This document shows, in pieces, positions 53,687 through 63,840 of a stretch of DNA of 64,000 bases. This DNA comes from JACKAF01 sp041391485 (lineage in GTDB: Bacteria; Bdellovibrionota; FAC87; UBA2466; JACKAF01), in the NCBI GenBank assembly GCA_041391485.1, contig JAWKNY010000002.1:186001-250000 (forward strand), read 5' to 3'. Position numbers and translations under genes: made by a program. The notes under the pieces were generated by a model. It saw only the letters and a program-made list of their open reading frames with translations. It had not been told where the DNA came from and did no database searches. The stretch's first letter is position 1. Each line of letters starts with the position of its first letter.

Positions 53687-55287
53687 ATGCGAACTAAAGG
53701 TACTTTCCACTTTCGATCTCTTTTGGCGGCAGGACCTTTGGTCGCTTTCTTGTTTTCAGTCGCGTGCTTTTCCGCGCAAAAGCCCCGCCCCTCAAGTGCT
53801 GAACTGGGGCAATGGGACTGAAGTTCAGGATTTAGATCACATCGTCTCAGGCGTTCCCGAACACCATATTATCAGCGAACTCTTCGAGGTTTGGTCACGG
53901 TACACCCGAGACACTGGAGCCGCTCCGGCTCAAGCGGAGTCCTGGACAATTTCCAAGGACGGTAAAATTTACACATTCAAAATTCGCAAGGACGCGAAGT
54001 GGACCAATGGTGAGCGTCACAGCAAACGATTTTGTTTATTCCTGGAGACGCCTCGTCGATCCCAAAACAGCGGCGAAGTACGCTTACCAGAACTACTACA
54101 TTAAGAACGGCGAGGCCATTAACAAGGGCCAGATAAAGGATCTGAAACAGCTGGGCGTAAAGGCGGTAGACGCCAACACGCTGCAGGTTGAACTTGCCGC
54201 TCCCGCTCCCTTCTTTTTGGGAGTTCTCTACCACTACTCTCTACCCGGTGCACCAAAGACCGTGGAAAAATTTGGCCAACGTTGGACGCGTCCCGAGAAC
54301 ATGGTATCGAACGGCCCGTTCAAACTGGAAAGCTGGCAGCTAAACAAAGTGCTGACCGCAGTAAAGAACCCGCTCTACTGGGACGCTGCCAAGGTCCAGC
54401 TCTCTAAGGTAAATTACTGGCCGGTAGAAAAGTCCGACACGGAAGAGAAAATGTTCCGCGCGGGGGAGCTGCATGTAACCAACGAGATCCCTCTGCCCAA
54501 GATTCCTTTTGGCAGAAGAGCAAGAAGGCGGTCTACCAACAGCACCCTTATCTCGGGACCTATTATTACCGTTTGAACGTTACCAAGAAGCCGCTTAACG
54601 ACAAACGCGTTCGGCGAGCCTTGAATTTAACGTTGGATCGCGAAGACATTGTGAAACATGTCACACGCGCGGGCCAAATTCCGGCGCTCTCTTTCACGCC
54701 TCCGGGCACGGGTGGCTTCACGCCTGAAGCGAAGCTACCTCCCAAGGTAACGCCTAAGACAATCGCCGAAGCCAAGAAGTTGCTGACTGAAGCGGGCTAT
54801 CCGGATGGCAAGGGACTGCCTCCGATCGAGATCCTTTACAACACTCTCGAGAGCCACAAGACCATCGCCGAAGCGATACAGCAGATGTGGAAGAAGAACT
54901 TGGGGATCGGTGAAGCTCTTCAATCAGGAATGGAAGGTTTATCTGGCCACGATGCAGACGCTGAACTACCAGATCGCGCGTGCCGGATGGATCGGGGATT
55001 ACAACGATCCGCTCACCTTTCTGGACATGTTCGTTACTAATGGCGGAAACAACGAAACCGGTTTCTCCAATAAGGAGTACGACAAGCTGATCCGTGACGT
55101 GAAACACGAAACCGACCAGGCCAAACGTTTGAAGATGTTCCAACGTTTGGAGGATATCTTGATGGAAGAGTTGCCCATCGTTCCGATCTATACGTACACG
55201 CGAGTGTACCTAAAGGATCCGAAAGTCTCGGGCTGGTACCCCAACGTGATGGATTACCATCCGTTGAAATTCGTCAGTCTGAAGTAG
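53687..55287 (+). CDS. oppA: Oligopeptide ABC transporter, substrate-binding lipoprotein, four frame breaks
   Basis: It binds peptides outside the inner membrane and hands them to OppBC. GGAGGA precedes ATG 53687, and the signal peptide ends in a lipobox-like FSVACFS. The SBP family 5 fold is scattered over frames: LNWGNGTEVQDLDHIVSG, WTISKDGKIYTFKIRKDAKW, VTANDFVYSWRRLVDPKTA, PENMVSNGPFKLESW, KPLNDKRVRRALNLTLDRED, and GWIGDYNDPLTFLDMFV to the end LKFVSLK. Breaks are near 53787 (one C too many), 54015, 54503 (T missing in IPFWQKSKK) and 54905. The corrected product is about 530 residues, normal for OppA. Confidence 0.92.
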
Positions 55288-55316
55288 ACACAACTCAAAT
55301 TTAGGGGGCAAAAGAC

Positions 55317-56237
55317 ATGGGGCTGGGTTACTTAATCAAACGTGTGCTTACTATGGTGCCGGTGTTTTTTGCCGTCGTCACCCTAGTCTTCTTCACCATA
55401 CGATTCGCGCCCGGCGGACCGTTCGATGAGGAACGTCGCGTACCGCCAGAGATTCTAGAAAACTTGAACAAGAAGTACCATCTGGATGAGCCGCTCTATC
55501 AGCAGTATTTCAGATACCTCGGTGCACTGGCGCACTTTGATCTGGGTCCTTCTTTCAAGCACTCTAACCGTACGGTGAACGAAATCATCGCCGAAGCCTT
55601 CCCCATTTCCTTCGAGCTAGGAAGTTACGCTCTGCTCTGGGCACTGCTCATTGGCTTGGCTGCCGGCGGGCTCGCAGCGTTTAAGCCCAATTCATTGTTT
55701 GATTACGTTCCGATGTCTATTTCAATCGCCGGCATTTGTTTGCCGACCTTCGTCATTGGTCCACTCGCCATTTTGTTTTTTGGGTTGTGGATGGAGTGGC
55801 TGCCTGTAGCGGGCTGGGATGAGTGGCCAAGCAAAATCCTTCCTTCTCTTACATTAGGATTTGCTTACGCGGCCTATGTGTCGCGCCTCACGAGAGGGGG
55901 GCTCATGGAGATCCGTAATCAGGACTTCATTCGCACCGCGCGCGCAAAAGGACTGAAGGAAAGTACCATTTTGATCAAGCATTCTTTACGAGGAGGACTG
56001 CTTCCGGTCGTTTCTTACTTGGGGCCTGCTTTTGCGGGACTGCTGTCCGGCGCGCTCGTGACAGAAACCATCTTTAATATTCCGGGACTGGGACGTTTCT
56101 TCATACAGAGCGCGTTGAATCGAGATTACACCGTAGTCATGGGCACGGCGCTTCTCTATTTCACCTTGATCTTTGTTTGCAACTTCATCGTCGACGTCCT
56201 TTACGTTGTCTTAGATCCACGGGTGCGATATGAGTAA
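55317..56237 (+). CDS. oppB: Oligopeptide ABC transporter permease OppB
   Basis: This inner-membrane permease of 306 residues has about six helices. It starts LGYLIKRVLTMVPVFFAVVT and has the family motif RFAPGGPFD. The ATPase-coupling loop is RTARAKGLKESTILIKHSLR. The sequence AGGGGG lies before ATG 55317. The frame is intact, in contrast to oppA just before it. The end overlaps oppC by 8 bases. Confidence 0.95.
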   Translation: MGLGYLIKRVLTMVPVFFAVVTLVFFTIRFAPGGPFDEERRVPPEILENLNKKYHLDEPLYQQYFRYLGALAHFDLGPSFKHSNRTVNEIIAEAFPISFELGSYALLWALLIGLAAGGLAAFKPNSLFDYVPMSISIAGICLPTFVIGPLAILFFGLWMEWLPVAGWDEWPSKILPSLTLGFAYAAYVSRLTRGGLMEIRNQDFIRTARAKGLKESTILIKHSLRGGLLPVVSYLGPAFAGLLSGALVTETIFNIPGLGRFFIQSALNRDYTVVMGTALLYFTLIFVCNFIVDVLYVVLDPRVRYE

Positions 56238-57150
56238 TACCTTAGCAACTACTATGACCGGCACCGATCTCAGCATAGACACGAACCTCAAAGAAGACAC
56301 GGGGGGCGTGAGTCTATGGAAAGATGCCTTCCGTCGACTGCTTAAGAACAAGATGGCTGTCATCGGTGGCACCTTTCTGCTGCTGGAAATCCTGTTAGCG
56401 ATAGCGACTCCGTGGATCGCTCCCTACGATTTCGAAGCTCAGAATTTGGAACTTTGGGTGGAAGCCCCATCGATGGCCCATTGGTTCGGTACCGATACTC
56501 TAGGGCGCGATCTTTTCACTCGCGTCCTTTATGGCGGCCGTATTTCGCTGATGGTGGGAATTTTGGCTTCGCTAGTGAGCGTGGTCATTGGAGTGACCTA
56601 TGGCGCTATCTCCGGATACCTCGGTGGCCGCGTCGATAGCTTCATGATGCGCATTGTAGATGTTCTCTACGCCCTGCCATTCATCTTTCTCGTCATCATT
56701 CTGATGGTGTACTTCGGAAGAAACATCTACCTGCTTTTCGTCGCCTTGGGCATGACGCAGTGGTTGACGATGGCACGCATTGTCCGCGGACAGGTAATCT
56801 CCTTAAAGGAGAAGGAGTTCGTTCAGGCGGCTACCTCGATGGGAGTTCGTAAGAGCACAATCATTTTCAAGCACCTCATCCCGAACTGCTTGGGTCCGGT
56901 CATTGTGTTTATGACTCTCACGGTACCGACCGTTATCTTGGAAGAGGCTTTCTTGAGTTTCTTGGGTCTAGGGGTGCAGGCCCCGATGGCTTCCTGGGGA
57001 ACGCTGATCTCTAACGGCGTAGAAGTGATGGAGATCCGATCCACGGTACTTCTATTCCCCGCCATGGCTTTGGGTTTGACTCTCTTTTCACTCAACTTTC
57101 TGGGAGACGGACTAAGAGACGCCTTGGATCCCAAAGGAGCGAAAGACTAA
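56230..57150 (+). CDS. oppC: Oligopeptide ABC transporter permease OppC
   Basis: This is the second permease, 306 residues. An N-terminal cytoplasmic segment precedes the first helix (MAVIGGTFLLLEILLAIATP). The family's HWFGTDTLGRDLFTRVLYGGR follows, and the coupling loop is QAATSMGVRKSTIIFKHLIP. The frame is intact. The stop shares its last base with the oppD ATG (TAATG). Confidence 0.95.
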   Translation: MSNTLATTMTGTDLSIDTNLKEDTGGVSLWKDAFRRLLKNKMAVIGGTFLLLEILLAIATPWIAPYDFEAQNLELWVEAPSMAHWFGTDTLGRDLFTRVLYGGRISLMVGILASLVSVVIGVTYGAISGYLGGRVDSFMMRIVDVLYALPFIFLVIILMVYFGRNIYLLFVALGMTQWLTMARIVRGQVISLKEKEFVQAATSMGVRKSTIIFKHLIPNCLGPVIVFMTLTVPTVILEEAFLSFLGLGVQAPMASWGTLISNGVEVMEIRSTVLLFPAMALGLTLFSLNFLGDGLRDALDPKGAKD

Positions 57151-58124
57151 TGGCTCCCATTTTAGACGTAAGAAATTTGAAGGCACATTTCCATACACGC
57201 CGAGGCGTTGTACGTGCCGTGGATGGCATCGGGTTCAGCCTGGAAAAAGGTGAAACCCTGGGCATCGTAGGAGAGAGCGGAAGCGGGAAGTCGGTGACGC
57301 AGCTTAGTATTCTTGGCTTGCTCCCAAGTCCCCCCTTAAAGATAGAGTCCGGTCAGGCCTTGTTTGGCGGGATGGACTTGCTCCAGGCGAGCCCGTCTCA
57401 ACTTCGCGCCGTTCGCGGAAACAAAATCAGTATGATCTTTCAAGAGCCCATGACCTCTCTCAACCCTTACTTAAAGGTGGGGACCCAGCTCGTGGAACCT
57501 CTCGTCCAGCACCGAAATCTAAAGAAGAAAGAGGCCTGGGCGAAGGCCGTCGTTTCTCTGGAAAAGGTCGGCATTGCGGACGCCGAATCAGCGATGAACT
57601 CATACCCGCACGAATTCTCAGGTGGGATGCGCCAAAGGGTGATGATCGCGATGGCGCTTACGACTGATCCCGAGCTGTTGATCGCCGATGAGCCGACGAC
57701 CGCCTTGGATGTGACCGTTCAAGCGCAGATTCTCGACTTGCTGAAGTCGCTTCAAAAAGAGACCGGCATGGCAATCATCCTCATCACCCACGACCTGGGC
57801 GTGGTGGCGGGCATGGCGGATCGAGTCCTTGTCATGTACGCCGGGAAGGCTTTTGAGTACGGCACCACGGAGGATATTTTTTACCGTTCGCAACACCCTT
57901 ACACTTCCGCTTTGCTGCGTTCCACGCCGCGTTTGGATACAGAGGTAGGGTCCCTTCCTCCCATCGGAGGATCCCCACCAGATCTGATGCGGCTAACAGG
58001 AGGCTGCCCCTTCTATGAGCGTTGCGGGCATCGAATGGACGACTGCAAGGAGATCTTCCCGGAGGTCAAAACCTTCGCTGAAACCCACCGATCCTATTGC
58101 CACCTAAAGGAGTTGCCTCAATGA
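57150..58124 (+). CDS. oppD: Oligopeptide ABC transporter ATPase OppD
   Basis: This is one of two cytoplasmic ATPases of the importer, 324 residues. Walker A is GESGSGKSV (near 42), the signature is EFSGGMRQRVMIAMAL, Walker B is LLIADEPTTALDVT and the switch His is in ILITHDLGVVAG. The C-terminal oligopeptide extension contains the Cys-rich TGGCPFYERCGHRMDDC, typical of OppD/DppD, where it binds a Fe-S cluster. The frame is intact. It overlaps oppF as ATGA. Confidence 0.96.
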   Translation: MAPILDVRNLKAHFHTRRGVVRAVDGIGFSLEKGETLGIVGESGSGKSVTQLSILGLLPSPPLKIESGQALFGGMDLLQASPSQLRAVRGNKISMIFQEPMTSLNPYLKVGTQLVEPLVQHRNLKKKEAWAKAVVSLEKVGIADAESAMNSYPHEFSGGMRQRVMIAMALTTDPELLIADEPTTALDVTVQAQILDLLKSLQKETGMAIILITHDLGVVAGMADRVLVMYAGKAFEYGTTEDIFYRSQHPYTSALLRSTPRLDTEVGSLPPIGGSPPDLMRLTGGCPFYERCGHRMDDCKEIFPEVKTFAETHRSYCHLKELPQ

Positions 58125-59103
58125 ACGAAACAGTTCTGTCCGTACAAGGTTTGAAAGTCCACTACCCTGTCCGCAAGGGTTTTCTAAACTTTGCGAAACG
58201 GCGTTACCTGAAAGCGGTGGATGGCGTTACGATCGAACTCGCCAAAGGCGAGACTCTGGGACTCGTCGGGGAATCCGGTTGCGGAAAGAGCTCACTCGGT
58301 AGAGCCATCATTCGCCTGAATAAGCCCACGGCAGGACATATTCAGATTAACGGGATAGACTTTCTGGCCCTCAAAGGGGAAAAGCTTCGCCGCGCACGTA
58401 CAGATATTCAGATGATCTTCCAAGATCCCTATGGATCTCTGGATCCGAGAATGACGGTAAATGAAATTTTGAGTGAGCCTCTGCAAGCCCATCTCAAACT
58501 CAGCCGAAAAGAGATGGATCTACGCATCCGCCAGGCTCTGGCCCGCGTGAGCCTCCGTGATCGCGCGCTCAAAAAATACCCGCATGAGTTTTCTGGGGGG
58601 CAGCGCCAGCGTATCGCCATTGCACGAGCACTGGTTCTCGAACCGAAGATTCTTATCGCCGACGAACCGGTTTCGTCTTTGGATGTGTCTGTCCAGGCTG
58701 AGATTCTAAATCTTCTCAAGGAGATGGCGACGATCTGGGACTTTCCATGATTTTTATTGCACAACTGGTGGTTAAGCACATCTCCGACAGGATTGCTGTC
58801 ATGTACCTGGGCAAGCATCGTCGAGATTGGGATCGGCAATCGCTTTACCAGTCTCCGAAGCACCCGCATACCCAGGCCCTGGTTTCGGCGGTACCCATTC
58901 CGGATCCCGCCAACCATTTATGCCAAAGGATCGCCGTCACCGGAGAACTCCCGTCGCCGATGAACCCACCTCAAGGCTGTGCTTTTAATACGCGCTGTCC
59001 CTTGGCGGTAGATAAGTGCCAAGCGCAAGCACCCAGCCCGGAGACTTTGAAAACGGGCGATGGGTTTCTCTGTTTTGAAGTGGACACCCAAGAAAGCGGC
59101 TAA
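58121..59103 (+). CDS. oppF: Oligopeptide ABC transporter ATPase OppF, frame breaks in the 3' half
   Basis: This is the second ATPase. Walker A is GESGCGKSSLG, the signature is EFSGGQRQRIAIARAL and Walker B is ILIADEPVSSLDVSVQ. The observed frame stops at 58750. The rest continues as LGLSMIFIAH, VVKHISDRIAVMYLGK, VEIGDRQSLYQSP-like and KHPHTQALVSAVPIPDP, and ends with the Cys-rich GCAFNTRCPLAVDKC. Breaks lie near 58725, 58763 and 58820-58840. The corrected length is about 327 residues, as expected. Confidence 0.93.
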
Positions 59104-59333
59104 TTAGAGCCGTGCGGGAGGGTGGCCGAAAATCTACATCCAATGTTTCCTGAGGAAAAACTTTGAGATTGTAAAACCCCGCGGTTCTTCCGCCGCTACG
59201 CCCACCTGGGCTGCGCTGTCAAAAAATGTCAGTTCTGTCTAACGGTATCCGGCTACGAACTTTTCGAAACGGCACAAAGAATAAAGCCTGGACAGTGGCG
59301 CTGCTCTTGCATCCTTGGTTGGCGCGAGAGTGG
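59104..59333. other. Intergenic stretch after oppF
   Basis: About 230 bases with no gene, clear promoter or T-tailed hairpin. A GCGG/CCGC pair around 59183-59197 is too weak to call a terminator. Confidence 0.3.
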
Positions 59334-60725
59334 ATGATGCTGTTTTTAAAATTACAATGGATCGCATGTTTACTGGCAGTTTGCATGACGACGGGAAGTG
59401 CGCACGCTAAGGAGCCTTTCAGCTTCCGGGATCTGAAGGCGCAAATTGAGAAATCCGGGTGCCAATACGGTGGATGAGTTTCTGCAGAGTTTGGGGGAAT
59501 ACTCGCATTTTTTATCCGGTCCCGCTTTTGCCTACTCCGGAGAAAGCAGACAAGGCCCGGACGTCTCTGAGGAGTATCCCAGAATTATCATGTATAGAGG
59601 CAACACCATCATCGCCATCACCGGAAAACCCGTCGAGAAGGGCGGACACGAGGAGCTTTTTCAGGGAATCGAGGTCATCGAGTTTAATCCCTCGCGGAAT
59701 GCCTTCGAATTCCACCACGTGGACTTCACCAAGAAAGGCCCAAAGTGTTTGAAAGCAATCCGGAATCCTGCCGCAATTGCCACGGTGAAAACCCCCGTCC
59801 GATTTGGGCGACTTACGCGCACGTTGGCCCGGTTTTTTTGGATCTAGAGATTGATATCGTCGATCGGAACGTTCCTAAGGAGCAAAAGGCCTGGCGTGAA
59901 TTTTTAAAGGGAAACGGCCAAAAAGGACGCTACCGTCATTTCAACAAGGACATCCTTTACGATAACGATGCGAGGATACTTTCCGGCATCAGGACTAACC
60001 GCAATTTCAACAACTTTCTCACCTACAGGAATGAGCAACGTATCACCGGGTTTCTCACCGATCCGGGAATCGGCGATTACCGTTACGCCGTTGCGGGTGC
60101 CATCATGAATTGTCCCGACTACGAGCACTTCTACCCGGCGGCGCTGCTTTTAGCCCACGAGCAACGACTGGGTAAGACGCTTGACTCGCTTTATGAAGAT
60201 ACGGTCAAACATCCGAAAAAGAGTGAACGCTAAGAAGGAAAGGTTTATTGAACTCGACCGGAGCCGACGATGTTCGGCCTTTCACAGTTTTGACCTCCCC
60301 GGTGGGGAGATAGACGCCATCGGACAATCGCCCGATCATCTGCACGCGGTGGCGAAGCTTCGCTTCGCACTCGACGGACAGGAGCGCAGTCCAGTGCCCC
60401 CGGTAGCGGAGTGGAGCCTGGATTTCTCTCTCCAGGCAGGCACACCGGGAGCTTCATCCTGTCCCAATTGTATTTTAGTTCAGATCGCAATGACTGTAAG
60501 GACCTTGTCGCCAAATGGCGCGAGCAGGACACTTCGCTTGCAAAGATTCTCGGTCAAGGCTCAGGCCTTGAACGCTACTACAAAGAGACCGATCTGCAAG
60601 GCCAAGTCAGACTGCTCTGCGATATCTTGTCCGACCTGAGCGTGAAAGCTCTGACAAACGTTTCCACGGAATCTGCGCGCGGAAAAACCGGCACCGGCAA
60701 GGGCGAACAGGACAAACATAACTAA
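59334..60725 (+). CDS. Exported protein with a single CxxCH heme-type motif, frame breaks
   Basis: ATG 59334 opens a signal peptide (WIACLLAVCMTTGSAHA). The coding frame then jumps: ANTVDEFLQSLGEYSHFLSG and IMYRGNTIIAITGKPVEKGG to 59745; SCRNCHGENPRPIWATYAHV and the clean block to 60233; AKKERFIELDRSRRCSAF to about 60400; then FILSQLYFSSDRNDCKDLVA to 60725. Breaks lie near 59463 (one G too many), 59744 (one G missing), 60224 and 60405. CRNCH fits a covalent heme site, and CHG followed by PRPIW recalls uncharacterised exported proteins of bdellovibrios. The corrected length is about 463 residues. Confidence 0.7.
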
Positions 60726-60866
60726 ATGTCGCGATCGGCAGCGCGTGATGGAAGATACGCGAATGGCTTTTCCTGAGGAAATGGATCGCAACCACCACCT
60801 CAAGTTGGGAACACCCCTATCAACACAAAAGTTATCCACAGCTTTGTGCCAAAAGGAACGTTGTAC

Positions 60867-61325
60867 TTAGTATCGTGCGGCGGACAGGATCTTCCAGCTC
60901 GCGAGCTGCGGGGTGGATAAAGAGAAGATGACCTCGGATTCCACTTTCAGTTCCGGATCGATAACGGCCGCCCCGTAGCGAACCGTTTGTTTCAGTGACT
61001 GCACGAGTTCAAAAAATGCCGCTATGGCTTCCTTGCTGAACACCCACCGCGCCTGAGGGGTCGTTTGGATCCGGATGGCCACTGTGTGGTGTGAGAGCGA
61101 TTCAAAGCGGATGGTGTGGGTCTCGCGATTGAATTTGAGTTCTTGGTTCAACAGTGCGACCAGACGATCGGTTTTGTTGAACTGGATACCCTTTTCGTGC
61201 CGACATAGTTGATGACAAAGGTATTGTTCGTTCATTTGACGACAGAAATTCGAATCCGTGTCTGAAGCGACGGCCGGTAAACAAAAAACTAATATAGAAA
61301 GAATGGTCTTAAAAGCGATCTTCAT
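60867..61325 (-). CDS. Exported protein of unknown function
   Basis: This 152-residue protein has a signal peptide (TILSILVFCLPAVAS). Four cysteines near the mature N-terminus (FCRQMNEQYLCHQLCRHEKG) may bind metal or form disulfides. The rest is a mixed alpha/beta domain (SLSHHTVAIRIQTTP, KEAIAAFFELVQSL). Its ATG overlaps the end of the preceding gene by 17 bases, so the two are translated together. No family recognised. Confidence 0.7.
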   Translation of the reverse strand: MKIAFKTILSILVFCLPAVASDTDSNFCRQMNEQYLCHQLCRHEKGIQFNKTDRLVALLNQELKFNRETHTIRFESLSHHTVAIRIQTTPQARWVFSKEAIAAFFELVQSLKQTVRYGAAVIDPELKVESEVIFSLSTPQLASWKILSAARY

Positions 61326-62721
61326 ACGTATCTCCGTCGGAAGTCTTGTGATTGAAAGTCAAACGAAAGCGGCGAAAGGCGAGCACAAGGCCGCCCATGA
61401 GAAGGGTAAGGAATATAAAAGGAAAAAATGCTCGCATTGCGGTCGGCAGTTGTCGCGCCCACCTGAAATCGGTTCCGAGTAGGTAGGTGTTTTGGCGTTC
61501 ACCGGGCAAACCCTTCACGGCCGCAAAATCGTCGCCGTTCTCGGCGGTATCTTCTCGCACGCCGTTTCCTGTCCGGGTACCGACGTCCCCGGGTCCGAAC
61601 TTATCTACAATTCCACTGAGACCTCGTCTTAGAACGCGGAACCCGCGCCCCACTAGTGTCAGGCCGCCGGTCTCTTCGTCGGCAAGAGCTGGTCCCTCGC
61701 CCTCAGCCGGAAACAACTCTTCCGGTGATTTTTCTTTGCTCTGATCGGCGGCCTTACGAAGGTTTTCATCCAACTGAGCGAGTAAATCGAGAAAACCGGA
61801 GCCGTCCTCCTCCACTGCCCCACCGACTGCACCCGTTGATTGGGTGGAAGGCGAGTCCACTCGGAGGCTGTCATTTTCGTCTTCTCTGTTCTCTAAATCG
61901 GATTCCACACTTTCGTTGATGCCTATGGTAGTCGTAGGTGCTGTGGCAGCAGGGGGCACTTGTCCGGCGACTACGTTAGTGTTTGTATTGGTAACGGTAT
62001 TTTGGATACTGACGGCCGGTCCGAGCTGATCGAGCTTATCTTCAAAAGCGCTTTTTGACCGATAGACGACGATGGGTGTTTCGTCTTGCTGTACCGTATA
62101 CTCTTCGCCGTTATAAAGAATTCGCCCTTGCGTTACATATGGGTTTTCGTTCTGAGTCGGCGATGTGATTTCGATTGGCTGAGCCTGCGGGACCTGGATG
62201 GGTTTCGTCCGGGAAACAATAGGATCACGATTTTGACGCCCCCCCCCATCACCGTTTTTCGTCGGGTCCGTGTTCACTTTGGCGGCCATCATCAACCGCA
62301 GTTTCAGGTATTCTTCCGGACTCATGTTTTTTTCGCGGACCATCTTTTGTAGCTTCGCATCCAGTTCGTTGATGCGGTTAAGTCCTTGTACGTAATTGCT
62401 TCGAGCGCCAGGGTTAAAAATATCCGAGGGCGTATCACCCACGCCCAACAGCGTTCCCGCATCTCCGTTAGTTGTCGGAATCGCCCCCGTTCCGCCTTCC
62501 GATCCACCCGTGCCCGTGCCTCCGCCGGTGCCGGCTGTGTCACCCGTTAGGGTAGTGGCCTCGGGGGTTTTGGTTACTTCGGTGGCGGTGGGGTTAGAGT
62601 CGTCCCCAAGCTCGTCGCCCGCCGCCGCAACGGTGGGAATACACGCAACGAAAAGTAGGATTAGTTGCGCGGCCCCGTATAGGACTAACTGAGGGATGCG
62701 AATGCGCTGATGCCGTGTCAT
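61309..62721 (-). CDS. Exported low-complexity protein with C-terminal membrane helix
   Basis: From ATG 62721 (GAGG upstream; an ATG at 62733 is also in frame) a signal peptide (LILLFVACIPTVAAA) is followed by about 70 residues rich in Gly, Thr and Ala. A helical stretch follows (NRINELDAKLQKMVREKN, SPEEYLKLRLMMAAK), then polar repeats and an acidic region. One transmembrane helix lies near the C-terminus (AFFPFIFLTLLMGGLVLAF) followed by a basic tail. The layout, a long periplasmic or surface domain held by a C-terminal helix, looks like a surface-anchored protein. No family recognised. Confidence 0.7.
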   Translation of the reverse strand: MTRHQRIRIPQLVLYGAAQLILLFVACIPTVAAAGDELGDDSNPTATEVTKTPEATTLTGDTAGTGGGTGTGGSEGGTGAIPTTNGDAGTLLGVGDTPSDIFNPGARSNYVQGLNRINELDAKLQKMVREKNMSPEEYLKLRLMMAAKVNTDPTKNGDGGGRQNRDPIVSRTKPIQVPQAQPIEITSPTQNENPYVTQGRILYNGEEYTVQQDETPIVVYRSKSAFEDKLDQLGPAVSIQNTVTNTNTNVVAGQVPPAATAPTTTIGINESVESDLENREDENDSLRVDSPSTQSTGAVGGAVEEDGSGFLDLLAQLDENLRKAADQSKEKSPEELFPAEGEGPALADEETGGLTLVGRGFRVLRRGLSGIVDKFGPGDVGTRTGNGVREDTAENGDDFAAVKGLPGERQNTYLLGTDFRWARQLPTAMRAFFPFIFLTLLMGGLVLAFRRFRLTFNHKTSDGDTYEDRF

Positions 62722-62733
62722 GGTGCCTCGCAT

Positions 62734-63111
62734 ACGGATCTAGCAATTGTGGTGCCATGAGGTTCGGCGCAAGTAGTAAATATTTATTAGTTATCTGAGG
62801 GGAAGTCTGTGGGAATCGTATACGTAGTGGACGTACTTTTTTGACTATGCAATATCCTATTGGAATCACTGAGAGGTTTGCTACGCAAAATTTGTTCGGC
62901 TGGTTTCGAATGGTAGAAGTTCTGGCCAGGCACCGAGGCCAAACCATAACTAATTATAATAAAAGAAGATTCTTGTTTGCACGTGTTGCCTCACTTTTTC
63001 TTTAATGTATACGGATTGGCTGCTGTTAGGCTTGATATCGCATCGCGTCGGGTGTATGTATCAGCACGGTAGATTCAGTAGGATGTAGGTGGTTGCGAGT
63101 GGAGAAAGAGT
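62734..63111. other. AT-rich divergent intergenic region
   Basis: About 380 bases between two divergent exported-protein genes, clearly more AT-rich than the flanks. A possible plus-strand promoter is TTGCCT, 16 bases, TATACG at about 62985-63013. AATATTTATT (about 62781-62790) could form part of a minus-strand promoter. No gene seen. Confidence 0.4.
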
Positions 63112-63840
63112 ATGAAAATGAAGCTTGTTTGGTTGAGCCTGCTTGTAGCCTTATCTGCAATGGGTGACGTGTCGGTTAAAGATTGTACGTGGCGACCCAC
63201 ATTCCCCGTCTATCCGGAAACGAAGGTACTCATTGCGTCTACTGGCCCTGATTCAAAGACACCAGTTGAGAAGTATGTCCAGCGCCATTGTCTCGGATCT
63301 GCTATGTGCACGGTAACTGAAAACGGTAGGGCATCCAAACGCAGCAGATGGATTTCTTGTGATTTCGCCGGAGACCGGTGCCCGTCCGCGGACAAGTGTC
63401 TTACGGAAGCTGATATCCCAACCGTTTACTTGGACAAAATCGAAAAAGCCAAAGGTGAGCGCGCGACTAATAATAGCGGTAACGACAGCATTAAGAATAT
63501 TTCAGGCTGTGTGAATACTGGGACGGTAAAGCCGAAATTTAAGACGCGAAAGGATGCCGGAAGCGACGTTATTTATGTTAGGAACATGTGCGCCATCGGT
63601 GGTACCTGCCGGGTTGCATATAAGGACGGAACGGTAGAGGCAGACCGTTATGTCATCACAACGTGCGCGATGAAGGACGGCAAGTGCGATTACACGATGG
63701 AAAAGTGCTTTGACGCCGAACCGCACACAATCGATTACGCTGCTATTATTAAGTCTGGTGACTATGAAGTGGCTGCAAAGCATAGCGTACCTTCCGCCAC
63801 TGCAACAGCTTCTACTTCGGCGGCGACGCACAAAAGATAG
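63112..63840 (+). CDS. Exported protein with a duplicated six-cysteine module
   Basis: The 242-residue protein has a signal peptide (LVWLSLLVALSAMG). The mature part holds two related modules of about 75 residues, near 25-97 and 132-203. Each has a first Cys, then C-x5-C, 16-18 residues, C-x6-C and a final x5-6 Cys preceded by Lys (CLGSAMC, CDFAGDRC, DKC in the first; CAIGGTC, CAMKDGKC, EKC in the second). Such spacing suggests three disulfides per module. A Ser/Thr/Ala-rich tail follows. I recognise no family. Base composition and codon choice are more AT-rich than its neighbours. Confidence 0.7.
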   Translation: MKMKLVWLSLLVALSAMGDVSVKDCTWRPTFPVYPETKVLIASTGPDSKTPVEKYVQRHCLGSAMCTVTENGRASKRSRWISCDFAGDRCPSADKCLTEADIPTVYLDKIEKAKGERATNNSGNDSIKNISGCVNTGTVKPKFKTRKDAGSDVIYVRNMCAIGGTCRVAYKDGTVEADRYVITTCAMKDGKCDYTMEKCFDAEPHTIDYAAIIKSGDYEVAAKHSVPSATATASTSAATHKR

